DNA from: CALCLY01 sp900552775
GTDB taxonomy: Bacteria > Bacillota > Clostridia > UMGS1883 > UMGS1540
NCBI GenBank assembly: GCA_937966555.1
Contig: CALCLY010000017.1
Coordinates: forward strand, 62,001 to 126,000
DNA length: 64,000 bases
Direction: 5' to 3'
Numbering within the stretch: the first letter of the stretch is position 1; each line of letters starts with the position of its first letter. The notes beneath the pieces were generated by a model. That model saw only the letters and a program-made list of their open reading frames with translations. It was not told the DNA's origin and ran no database searches. Positions 8,960 through 16,662 of this stretch are shown piece by piece. The position numbers were made by a program, and so were the translations under genes.

Positions 8960-10114
8960 TTAAAATTTAAGAAAAAAATTTCTTTTAACGTCAACAGCGT
9001 GCTTAGGACAAAGCTCCTGACAGCAATAACATTTAATACATTTTTCATAGTCTATCAAAGCTTTACCGGAAATTATTTTTATGGTTTTCTGCGGACAGCA
9101 AGCGGCACATCTGCCGCAGCCCACACATTTTTCTTTGTTTATATACGGTTTTGGCTCAAGCCATTTTTGCAGCCGACCTCCGAAAATTGTGGGAAGCTGC
9201 TTTAAAAGTCCTCCGGCAGTACCATCCGGGCGCTTAAATTTAACAGAATATTTTTTTATGTCGGCTCCGCATATATTTATGTTTTCGGTTTTCTCGGGTG
9301 AAAATCCGCGTTCTACAGCTTCATGCACCGTCCCGACTTCACTCGGGCCATATCCGATCAGTTCGGCACAAACAGTATCCAAAACAAAAGGATTTGATGA
9401 GCCGAGTATAAGACCCACTTTTTTAAGTGTTCCTCCCGCCGGACCGTTTCCTTCCATTCCGTAAACTGCGTCAACAATATTTATTTGCGGTGCCGCAGCA
9501 AGACAAAGATCCGTCAGCATAGCGGCAAAATCATCTCTTTTCGGAAACCTCGCATGCATTTCGGCTTTCATAAGACCGGGAATTGAACCGAACATATTTT
9601 TAACTGCGGCAGACATTTCACAAAGTGCATGTGTTTTAAGCCGGCAGATATTAATGGTTAGGTCAGATTCTTTTGTGATATTCGTTACTTCAAAAGTTTT
9701 AACTTTAACTCCTCCGAATCCGCTTATCTCAACAGAGCCTGTATCAAAATTAAGTTCCGCGCCGCTTTTTTCCGTTGCTTCTTCCATTCCTGTGATTTTA
9801 TAAATTCCGGAAAGAACAGCTTTGTTATATGTTCCGCCCGGACTGTCGGCAATTATGACACGTTCGGCGCCCAAAGAATAGAGGTATAACGCAGCAGATT
9901 CTACGAAAACAGGATGCGTGGTAATACCTTTTTCAGGCGTTCTTTTAGCCAAAAGATTAGGCTTAATCAAAACACGTTTGCCTTTTATATCAATATTGTT
10001 TTCACGAAGTGTTTCAGATATTATCTTACCGCATATGTCGTATACTTTTTTTTCTTCATAATTATTACATTCAAAAGCGTACACCGTGCGCAAATCCGTA
10101 TTAATTTTCTTCAA
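8960..10114 (-). CDS. DUF362 protein with two C-terminal [4Fe-4S] ferredoxin motifs
   Basis: About 384 residues. The main part matches DUF362 (KRVLIKPNLLAKRTPEKGITTHP, GNGPAGGTLKKVG). The last 70 residues carry two bacterial ferredoxin cysteine sets, CVGCGRCAACCP and CIKCYCCQELCP, so the protein probably binds two [4Fe-4S] clusters. The longest frame opens at a GTG inside the ribosome site; GGAGGT is 7 nt before TTG 10114, which I use. It is the third gene after a Gfo/Idh/MocA oxidoreductase and ksgA. DUF362 proteins have no agreed biochemical role, and electron transfer in anaerobic metabolism is an inference. Confidence 0.85.
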   Translation of the reverse strand: MKKINTDLRTVYAFECNNYEEKKVYDICGKIISETLRENNIDIKGKRVLIKPNLLAKRTPEKGITTHPVFVESAALYLYSLGAERVIIADSPGGTYNKAVLSGIYKITGMEEATEKSGAELNFDTGSVEISGFGGVKVKTFEVTNITKESDLTINICRLKTHALCEMSAAVKNMFGSIPGLMKAEMHARFPKRDDFAAMLTDLCLAAAPQINIVDAVYGMEGNGPAGGTLKKVGLILGSSNPFVLDTVCAELIGYGPSEVGTVHEAVERGFSPEKTENINICGADIKKYSVKFKRPDGTAGGLLKQLPTIFGGRLQKWLEPKPYINKEKCVGCGRCAACCPQKTIKIISGKALIDYEKCIKCYCCQELCPKHAVDVKRNFFLKF

Positions 10115-10134
10115 AATACACACCTCCGAAAAAA

Positions 10135-10983
10135 TTAAAGTAACTCGGAAAGTTTTGCAAAATCTTCAATAGATAAACGTTCGCCGCGTATTTTAGGGTC
10201 AAAACCCATAGCAGAAATGGCACCGGAGATTTTTCCGGCATCTCCAAACATACCGCTGTTTTTCAGGGCATTTAAAAGAGTTTTTCGCCTTTGTGCAAAT
10301 GCAGCCTTAACCAATGCAAAAAATCTTTTCTCATCATTGACGCATACGGGAAGTTTTTCTCTTACGGAAAGTTTTAAAACAGCTGAATCAACATTTGGCG
10401 CGGGAACAAAAAGATCACGGCTTACATCGCAAATCATTGCAGGTTCCGCATAATAGTTTACCGCAATCGTAACAGCACCGTATTCTTTGCCTCCCGGGGA
10501 CGAACAGATCCTTTCGGCAACTTCTTTCTGAACCATAATAACTATATTTTTAAGCGGCAGCTTTTCTTCAAGCAAGCGCATAATAACGGGAGTCGTAATG
10601 TAATACGGAAGATTTGCCGCAACGCTTACTTTTTCATCCCCAAAATTATCTTTTATCAATTCGTTAAGATTACACTTTAATACATCTTCATAAATTATTT
10701 TAATGTTATCATACCCGGCAAGAGTTTCCGAAAGCACCGGAGCAAGCTTTTTATCTACTTCAAGAGAGACTGTTTTTTTAGCTCTTGCAGCCAAAACGGC
10801 GGTGAGACAGCCAAATCCCGGACCGATTTCAAGAACTCCGCCGCCGTCAATTTCAGCAGCGTCCGCAATTGCAAAAAGCACGTCTTCCGCGGTCAGAAAA
10901 TTCTGACCGAGACCGTGCTTAAATTTAAAATCATATTTTTTACATAAATATTCTATTGTTTTAATATCTGTTAATGAATACAT
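10135..10983 (-). CDS. ksgA: 16S rRNA dimethyladenosine transferase KsgA (RsmA)
   Basis: Dimethylates two adjacent adenines near the 3' end of 16S rRNA. The 282 residues contain GLGQNFLTAEDVL at the N-terminus, the SAM-binding motif LEIGPGFGCLTAVLA, and the catalytic motif NLPYYITTPVIM (NLPY). The C-terminal helical domain includes FAQRRKTLLNAL. The start is ATG at 10983. It lies 14 nt after the oxidoreductase gene and 20 nt before the DUF362 gene. Confidence 0.97.
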   Translation of the reverse strand: MYSLTDIKTIEYLCKKYDFKFKHGLGQNFLTAEDVLFAIADAAEIDGGGVLEIGPGFGCLTAVLAARAKKTVSLEVDKKLAPVLSETLAGYDNIKIIYEDVLKCNLNELIKDNFGDEKVSVAANLPYYITTPVIMRLLEEKLPLKNIVIMVQKEVAERICSSPGGKEYGAVTIAVNYYAEPAMICDVSRDLFVPAPNVDSAVLKLSVREKLPVCVNDEKRFFALVKAAFAQRRKTLLNALKNSGMFGDAGKISGAISAMGFDPKIRGERLSIEDFAKLSELL

Positions 10984-10997
10984 AAAAGCCTCGCAAT

Positions 10998-12008
10998 CTA
11001 AGACAGAAGGACGCGGTTCCCCGTTAAAATAGATTTTTCTGCGGCAATTGCAGCATTAAAAGATTTTTCTACAGCAGAGATTGAAGGTGTTGTTTCGAAG
11101 TCCTCCTCAATGGACTTTATAAGAGACTTAAGCTGTGCATACATATCTTTATAATTTGATTTTACATTAATGCTCTCGTAAGAATCTGTTGAGCTTCTGT
11201 AAATTGAAATCAAATCACCTTCAGTGAAACTATCTCCCCGCAACGCGCTGAAACGCAGTTCAATTCGTCCGGTGGCTCCGATGAACTCTTTTAAATTTCT
11301 TGACGCAACATTTCTTCCCCATGCAGCTTCATAAACACATGAGCAACCGCTTGCCGTCTTGAAATTTACAATGTTGTAATTTAGTTTTGGCGCGTCATCA
11401 TCCAAAAGCGCTCCCATGCCTGATATTTCAGTTATATCAGAACCCGTGAACCATGATGCGACATCAAAGTAATGAACGCCACAATCAACTACCGGCATAC
11501 AATCGGACAAAAGATTATAAAAGCGATGCCAGTTGTCAGCATTATGGTTGTGCGCCATGCGAATTGCACGCAGTTCACCTATTGCACCGTTTTGTATAAG
11601 CTCAAAAGCCTTTTGATATGTTTTATTATGTCTTAAAATATATGCCACTTGAACTTTAACCGATGCACTGCGAACAAGATCGAAAAACTTTTTCCCCTCA
11701 TCCGCCGTTGTTGCAACAGGTTTTTCACATAACACATGCTTGCCGTGTTCAATGCATGCTTTAACAATTTCATAATGGCTGTGCACATAAGTTGCAGCTA
11801 TAACTATATCAATATCGGGTGAAGACAAAAATTCCCTGTAGTCGGTTCCGTATTTTTCGGCACCGAATTTTCGTGCCGCAGTTACAGCAGCTTTTTCATC
11901 AGTATCTATAACAGCGCAAATTCTGATGTCATTCCTGAAATATATATCCGAAAGGTGCTCGCAGCCTATATGTCCGCAGCCTATTACCATTACACCGTAC
12001 TTTTTCAA
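10998..12008 (-). CDS. Gfo/Idh/MocA family NAD(P)-dependent oxidoreductase
   Basis: Predicted sugar or inositol-type dehydrogenase. The 336-residue product starts with a Rossmann motif VIGCGHIGCEH. It carries the signature HVLCEKPVATT at about residue 90 and a substrate-domain segment DCGVHYFDVASWF containing a conserved DxxxH motif. The longest frame begins at a TTG at 12029, but AGGGAG within it is 7 nt before TTG 12008. It has its own promoter just downstream of the sugar isomerase-like gene. The substrate cannot be read from sequence. Confidence 0.85.
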   Translation of the reverse strand: MKKYGVMVIGCGHIGCEHLSDIYFRNDIRICAVIDTDEKAAVTAARKFGAEKYGTDYREFLSSPDIDIVIAATYVHSHYEIVKACIEHGKHVLCEKPVATTADEGKKFFDLVRSASVKVQVAYILRHNKTYQKAFELIQNGAIGELRAIRMAHNHNADNWHRFYNLLSDCMPVVDCGVHYFDVASWFTGSDITEISGMGALLDDDAPKLNYNIVNFKTASGCSCVYEAAWGRNVASRNLKEFIGATGRIELRFSALRGDSFTEGDLISIYRSSTDSYESINVKSNYKDMYAQLKSLIKSIEEDFETTPSISAVEKSFNAAIAAEKSILTGNRVLLS

Positions 12009-12049
12009 ATTAAAATCTCCCTCTGTCAAAGTGAATTTAATTTTATCTT

Positions 12050-12078
12050 ATTGTAACATAAAATAAAATAAAAATCAA
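12050..12078 (-). promoter_or_regulatory. Promoter of the oxidoreductase-ksgA-DUF362 operon
   Basis: Minus strand: TTGATT (12078-12073), 17 bp, TACAAT (12055-12050), in the 72-nt gap after the sugar isomerase-like gene and about 42 nt before the TTG start of the oxidoreductase. Confidence 0.7.
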
Positions 12079-12080
12079 TC

Positions 12081-12956
12081 CTATTTTCTTTTTATATTAA
12101 GTTCGTCAAAAAATTTATTTAAATTAATTAAGCTTTGCTTAACTGCTTCACATGAATTGGTTTCTCTGTCATATTCCACCGACACGTAACCGTCATACCC
12201 AGCCCGTACCAGTATATTTAAGCACCTTTTAATATCTACATCGCCTTCGCCTATAACAGTTCCGCAAAAATATCTGCCGCCGCGCGTCATGTTGCAGCAC
12301 ATACCTGTCTTATAATCTCTCACAAGCATATCTTTAACATGAACATAAATTGCATAAGGTGCAACTTTCGAAACAGCAAGTGCATTATCTTCATCGGCAC
12401 AAACGAAATTTCCGATGTCAACCAAAAGTCCGTAGTTATCATGAGCCACAGCATTAAAAAGACTTTCAACCCTGTAGCTGTCCTGAGCAATGTAGCCGTG
12501 GTTTTCCGTGCATGTTTTGATACTGAGTTTTTTTGCGTATTCTGTAATTTCCCGCGCCGCTTCGGAGATTGTAGGAAGCATAAGTCCAAAGCTTCTTGTA
12601 TTGCCGGTTTTACCTAAATTGTAACACACATCATGGCGCATAATTCCCGCACCCAATATTGCCGCAATTTCAACCTGACTTTTAACGCGCTCAATTTCTT
12701 TTTTAACATCTGATTTATCTTCGGAAAAAAGATCCGCTCCGATACTGTATGCGCTTATCGGCAAACCCGCTTCGTCCGCGCTTTGGCGAACTTTTTTCGC
12801 TGCCGCGGCTTGTTCTTTAAATGTTTCTCCAGGCATATCCGTATATTCTATCGCATCATAACCGTATTCCTTTGCGCGTCGTGCACAGTCGTAAAGGGAA
12901 AGCACTCCTTTTTTTATGTCTCCGGAAAAAGAATAAGAACTGACTGAAATTTTCAT
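12081..12956 (-). CDS. Sugar phosphate isomerase/epimerase-like TIM barrel protein
   Basis: The 291 residues match the xylose isomerase-like AP-endonuclease 2 superfamily of TIM barrels. Segments such as YDAIEYTDMPG and CTENHGYI, the metal-ligand region LLVDIGNFV, and IYVHVKDM (conserved His) are visible, as is VSVEYDRE near the end. These proteins interconvert sugars or inosose intermediates and use a divalent metal. The longest frame opens at GTG 12989 with PVQGGG before the real start. GGAG is 6 nt before ATG 12956, and those extra codons belong to the leader hairpin. The gene is read alone before the Gfo/Idh/MocA gene, a common partner for this family. Confidence 0.85.
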   Translation of the reverse strand: MKISVSSYSFSGDIKKGVLSLYDCARRAKEYGYDAIEYTDMPGETFKEQAAAAKKVRQSADEAGLPISAYSIGADLFSEDKSDVKKEIERVKSQVEIAAILGAGIMRHDVCYNLGKTGNTRSFGLMLPTISEAAREITEYAKKLSIKTCTENHGYIAQDSYRVESLFNAVAHDNYGLLVDIGNFVCADEDNALAVSKVAPYAIYVHVKDMLVRDYKTGMCCNMTRGGRYFCGTVIGEGDVDIKRCLNILVRAGYDGYVSVEYDRETNSCEAVKQSLINLNKFFDELNIKRK

Positions 12957-13041
12957 TTTAATCTCCATTCCGCCGCCCTGCACCGGCACAAATTGTGATG
13001 AAAATTCTCTTATCCGCAGGGAACAAGTGATAAGAGTATCA
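12957..13041 (-). promoter_or_regulatory. Two-hairpin leader, copy B (upstream of the sugar isomerase-like gene)
   Basis: Minus strand: CTCTTATC (13036-13029) pairs with GATAAGAG (13014-13007) over a 14-nt loop holding CCCTGC. After 19 nt, GCCG (12987-12984) pairs with CGGC (12975-12972) over GTGCAGGG. The loop CCCTGC and the loop GCAGGG are fully complementary (6 bp), so a loop-loop contact is possible. The ribosome site GGAG (12966-12963) follows hairpin 2 closely. It resembles copy A before smpB, including the 5' flank AAAAAATGATACT. It is not a riboswitch class I recognise. Confidence 0.55.
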
Positions 13042-13131
13042 TTTTTTATAGTTTATAACAGCCCGCACGCATGCAACAAACTTTCGCATAGGAACTTAAG
13101 TTCACTGAATGCATTAACAATCACTTAATAA

Positions 13132-13160
13132 AGTATAACTTATAGATTGAATTAAGTAAA
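13132..13160 (-). promoter_or_regulatory. Candidate promoter of the sugar isomerase-like gene
   Basis: Minus strand: TTTACT (13160-13155), 17 bp, TATACT (13137-13132). A second weaker option is TTGTTG (13079-13074), 16 bp, TATAAA (13057-13052), which would start transcription right at the two-hairpin leader. A perfect 12-bp palindrome GAACTTAAGTTC at 13092-13103 lies between the two and is a candidate operator. Confidence 0.5.
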
Positions 13161-13207
13161 TAGATTATCTTGCTTTATTTAACACAATATTGCTCAAATT
13201 TTTACAT

Positions 13208-13251
13208 AAAAAAAACGACCGCCCCGAGGTCTGAGCCTCAAAACAATCGTC
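13208..13251 (-). terminator. Intrinsic terminator after trmFO
   Basis: The 16-bp stem described for the tiny transcript, followed by TTTTTTTTATG on the minus strand, 59 nt beyond the trmFO stop codon. It should end the uvrC-topA-trmFO transcript whatever the role of the internal promoter. Confidence 0.85.
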
Positions 13252-13255
13252 CTAT
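13208..13255 (-). ncRNA. Predicted tiny transcript (about 45-50 nt) that is almost wholly a terminator hairpin
   Basis: A consensus promoter at 13290-13262 predicts a start near 13255. The RNA would begin with GGACGATTG and immediately fold into a 16-bp stem (13251-13236 with 13229-13214) with a 6-nt loop, then end in eight U. Four consecutive U-G pairs occur in the stem. These pair only in minus-strand RNA (A-C mismatches on the other strand), which points to minus-strand function. It may be a small RNA, or an attenuator for the gene downstream, or simply the terminator of trmFO with a chance promoter. Confidence 0.45.
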
Positions 13256-13261
13256 AATAAT

Positions 13262-13290
13262 ATTATAGCATCAAGTTAACAATTTGTCAA
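13262..13290 (-). promoter_or_regulatory. Consensus promoter between the trmFO stop and its terminator
   Basis: Minus strand: TTGACA (13290-13285), 17 bp, TATAAT (13267-13262), a perfect match to the sigma-A consensus at both hexamers. It lies 20-48 nt past the trmFO stop codon and directly in front of the terminator hairpin, an unusual place for so strong a promoter. Confidence 0.8.
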
Positions 13291-13309
13291 CACATTCTTT
13301 AAAAAAAGT

Positions 13310-14596
13310 TTATTTTTCGACAATAGTTTTCTTTAATATTTCCAAGCTTCTTTCAGAAAGTGCCGTATAACGCTCTTTTTTATCACGGATACGTTCGGGC
13401 AGCGGAGGCAAAATCCCGAAATTTGCATTCATCGGTTGAAATTCTCCGGAAGAATCACCGGAAATATATTTAGTTAATGCACCAATCATTGTTTCGCGCG
13501 GAAAATCTATTTTTCTGCCTGCCGCAGACATTCCGGCAATCATGCCGCTCATAGCAGATTCAACATATCCTTCTACCCCGCTGATCTGTCCGGCAAAATA
13601 TATGTCCGAATTTGTACGGAGAGAAAAATCGTCATTTAAAACTTTAGGCGAATCTATAAAAGAGTTTCTGTGCATTACACCGTATTTTACAAACTCGGCA
13701 TTTTTTAATGCCGGAATCATTGAGAAAACCCTTTTTTGTTCGCTGAATCTAAGGTTCGTCTGAAACCCGACAAGATTATACAAGGTGCCGTCCATATTGT
13801 CACGCCGCAGCTGAAGATTCGCATAAGGCCGCTTGTCGGTTTTGGGATCACGTAAACCAACAGGTTTCATAGGACCGAAACGAAGAGTATCTCTCCCCCT
13901 TCTCGCCATTATTTCAACCGGCATACAGCTTTCAAAAACTTTCGGTTTTTCTATGTCTTCATGAAGCGGAGCGCGTTCGGCCGAAACAAGTGCATCATAA
14001 AATGCGTTATATTCCTCTTCGTTCATGGGACAATTTATGTAGTCATCACCGCCGCGTCCGTAGCGGGAACCGAAAAAAGCACAATTCATATCAACACTCG
14101 AAAGCTCAATAATCGGAGCTGCCGCATCATAAAAACTCAGCCTTTCCCCCGTTAAATTCTGAATAATTTCAGCTATTTTTCCGTCAGCCAGAGGTCCGCA
14201 TGCAATAATGGTTTTATCACCTTCGGGAAGTTCCGTAACTTCCCGTCTTATTACCGTCACATTAGGAAGCACATTTATAAATTCTGTCACCTCAGCCGAA
14301 AAAATTTCTCTGTCAACCGCCAATGCTCCCCCTGCCGGAACGCGTGCTTTTTCCGCACATGTCAATACGACGGAACCTAACATATTCATTTCATGTTTTA
14401 AAAGACCGCCGGCGCTGTCCATGCGTTCTGCCTTAAGAGAATTCGAACATACAAGCTCGCAAAGTCCGTCAATATTGTGTGCCGCCGAAAACCTCTTTGG
14501 CTTCATCTCATAAAGTATAACTTCGGCGCCTTCTTTTGATGCTGCAAAAGTCGCTTCACAGCCGGCAAGTCCACCGCCTATAATATTTATTTTCAT
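13310..14596 (-). CDS. trmFO: FAD/folate-dependent tRNA (m5U54) methyltransferase TrmFO
   Basis: Makes ribothymidine at tRNA position 54 using methylene-tetrahydrofolate and FAD. It has 428 residues with an N-terminal FAD-binding motif IIGGGLAGCEA. Family segments are LCELVCSNSLKAERMDSAGG, FFGSRYGRGGDDYINCPM and GQISGVEGYVESAMSGM. It directly abuts topA (stop and start are adjacent) in the uvrC-topA-trmFO run; topA-trmFO is a familiar Firmicute order. Confidence 0.97.
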   Translation of the reverse strand: MKINIIGGGLAGCEATFAASKEGAEVILYEMKPKRFSAAHNIDGLCELVCSNSLKAERMDSAGGLLKHEMNMLGSVVLTCAEKARVPAGGALAVDREIFSAEVTEFINVLPNVTVIRREVTELPEGDKTIIACGPLADGKIAEIIQNLTGERLSFYDAAAPIIELSSVDMNCAFFGSRYGRGGDDYINCPMNEEEYNAFYDALVSAERAPLHEDIEKPKVFESCMPVEIMARRGRDTLRFGPMKPVGLRDPKTDKRPYANLQLRRDNMDGTLYNLVGFQTNLRFSEQKRVFSMIPALKNAEFVKYGVMHRNSFIDSPKVLNDDFSLRTNSDIYFAGQISGVEGYVESAMSGMIAGMSAAGRKIDFPRETMIGALTKYISGDSSGEFQPMNANFGILPPLPERIRDKKERYTALSERSLEILKKTIVEK

Positions 14597-16651
14597 TTAT
14601 TTACAATCCTTATTGGAACAAACTATTTTTTTGCCGTTTTTATAATATTTTTCAACCATGAGGCATCCGCATTTTCCACATTTTTTGTTTACAGGCTTAT
14701 CCCACAAAACAAAGCCGCATTCGGAACCCCTCTCGCATGCATAATACTTTTTGCCGCGCTGCGATTTTCTTTCTACAATTTTAGCGCCGCAGCGTGGACA
14801 TAAAACTCCGGTATATTTAATGATGGCCTTTGTGTTTCTGCACTCGGGGAATCCGGGGCACGCGAGGAATTTTCCGAATCTGCCCATTTTGTAAACCATC
14901 ATTCTGCCGCATTTATCACATTTCACATCCGAAACTTCATCTTCTATTTTAACTTTACCTATTGCGTTATCTGCTTTCTCAAGAAGGGTTTCAAAAGGAT
15001 GATAGAAATCATCAATGGTTTTGTGCCAATCAGCCTCTCCTTCTTCTATTTCGTCAAGTTTTTCTTCAAGCCCCGCCGTAAATTCAACATTGATTATATC
15101 AGAAAAATACTCATTCATGAGATCTGTCGTAACAATTCCGAGTTCGGTAGGCTTTAAAAGTTTTTTCTCCCTGACAACATATCCGCGAGCCATAATAGTC
15201 GTTATAATCGGCGCATACGTACTGGGTCTGCCGATTCCCATTTCTTCAAGAGTTTTTATAAGAGATGCTTCGGAATATCTTGCGGGAGGTTCGGTAAAAT
15301 GCTGCTCCGGCTTTAATTCCGAACATTGCAGTTTTTCGCCTTCTGTAAGCATAGGAATTTTTTTAACGGAATCATCGTCATTTTCGGAAACATACAGAAG
15401 TTCAAATCCCTTGAAGCATATTTTACTTCCGCTTGCTTTAAAAATATAATCATTCGCTTTTATATCGGCACTTACGGTATCATAAAGCGAGCTTGCCATC
15501 TGGCTTGCCATAAAACGCTCCCATATAAGTTTATAAAGCTTATATTGATCGGCCGGCACAGTATCCTTTATTTTATCCGGCGTGATTTCGGGTGTTGAAG
15601 GTCTTATTGCTTCATGCGCATCCTGGGCGCTTTTTCTGCTCTTAAAATGCCGCGGTTTTTCAGGCAGATATTCGGTTCCGTAATTATTTTTTATAAAGCT
15701 TTCCGCAGCACTCATCGCCTCATCGGCTATACGCAGAGAGTCGGTACGCATATATGTTATAAGACCCAGTGTACCGTAGCCTTTAACCTCTACACCTTCA
15801 TAGAGCATCTGCGCCGCAGTCATGGTTCTTTTTGCGGTGAAACCGAGTTTTCGCGAAGCCTCCTGCTGTAAAGTACTTGTTATAAAAGGAGGCGCCGGAT
15901 TTTTTTTCTTTTTTCCGTATTTTACAGATTCGGTAGTATATTCCGCCCCTTTTAAATCAGCCAATACCAGATTCATTTCATCTTCTGATTTTATTGTTTG
16001 TTTTTTTCCGTTTTTACCGTAAAAACGTGCGGAAAAAGGATTTTTCCCCTTACTGTCTTTCAAATCTGCCGCAAGGCTCCAGTATTCCTCGGGAATAAAT
16101 TTCTCTATTTCACGCTCTCTGTCTACAATAAGCTTTGTTGCTGTTGACTGAACTCTTCCTGCCGAAAGACCTTTTTTAATTTTCCTCCAAAGAAGAGGGC
16201 TTAATTTATAACCCACAATTCTGTCCAGTATACGTCTTGCCTGCTGAGCATCAACTAAGTTTAAATTAATTTGTCTCGGCTCCTTCACAGCTGTTGTAAC
16301 GGCCTTTTTTGTTATTTCGTTAAAAGTTATCCTGCACTTATCTTTTACATCAATGTTCAAAGCATTGGCAAGATGCCACGATATCGCTTCTCCCTCACGG
16401 TCAGGGTCAGTTGCAAGATATATTTTATCCGCTTCTTTTGCTTCTTTTTTAAGTTTGGATAAAAGGTCGCCTTTTCCGCGAATTGTGATATATTTAGGCT
16501 CATAATTGTGTTCAACGTCTACTCCGAGCTGGCTTTTCGGCAAATCTCTGACATGTCCGTTTGATGCCATAACCGAAAATCCGCGTCCCAGATATCCTTT
16601 AATTGTTTTTGCCTTGGACGGTGACTCAACTATTACAAGTTTTTTTGCCAT
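14597..16651 (-). CDS. topA: DNA topoisomerase I
   Basis: Type IA topoisomerase that relaxes negative supercoils. Its 684 residues begin with the Toprim domain (VESPSKAKTIKGYLG and DPDREGEAISWH). The active-site tyrosine sits in LITYMRTDS. The C-terminus holds three four-cysteine zinc ribbons starting CDKC, CPRC and CGKC, each about 25-30 residues long. The start is ATG at 16651, 11 nt after the uvrC stop. Confidence 0.97.
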   Translation of the reverse strand: MAKKLVIVESPSKAKTIKGYLGRGFSVMASNGHVRDLPKSQLGVDVEHNYEPKYITIRGKGDLLSKLKKEAKEADKIYLATDPDREGEAISWHLANALNIDVKDKCRITFNEITKKAVTTAVKEPRQINLNLVDAQQARRILDRIVGYKLSPLLWRKIKKGLSAGRVQSTATKLIVDREREIEKFIPEEYWSLAADLKDSKGKNPFSARFYGKNGKKQTIKSEDEMNLVLADLKGAEYTTESVKYGKKKKNPAPPFITSTLQQEASRKLGFTAKRTMTAAQMLYEGVEVKGYGTLGLITYMRTDSLRIADEAMSAAESFIKNNYGTEYLPEKPRHFKSRKSAQDAHEAIRPSTPEITPDKIKDTVPADQYKLYKLIWERFMASQMASSLYDTVSADIKANDYIFKASGSKICFKGFELLYVSENDDDSVKKIPMLTEGEKLQCSELKPEQHFTEPPARYSEASLIKTLEEMGIGRPSTYAPIITTIMARGYVVREKKLLKPTELGIVTTDLMNEYFSDIINVEFTAGLEEKLDEIEEGEADWHKTIDDFYHPFETLLEKADNAIGKVKIEDEVSDVKCDKCGRMMVYKMGRFGKFLACPGFPECRNTKAIIKYTGVLCPRCGAKIVERKSQRGKKYYACERGSECGFVLWDKPVNKKCGKCGCLMVEKYYKNGKKIVCSNKDCK

Positions 16652-16662
16652 AAGTTTCCTCC

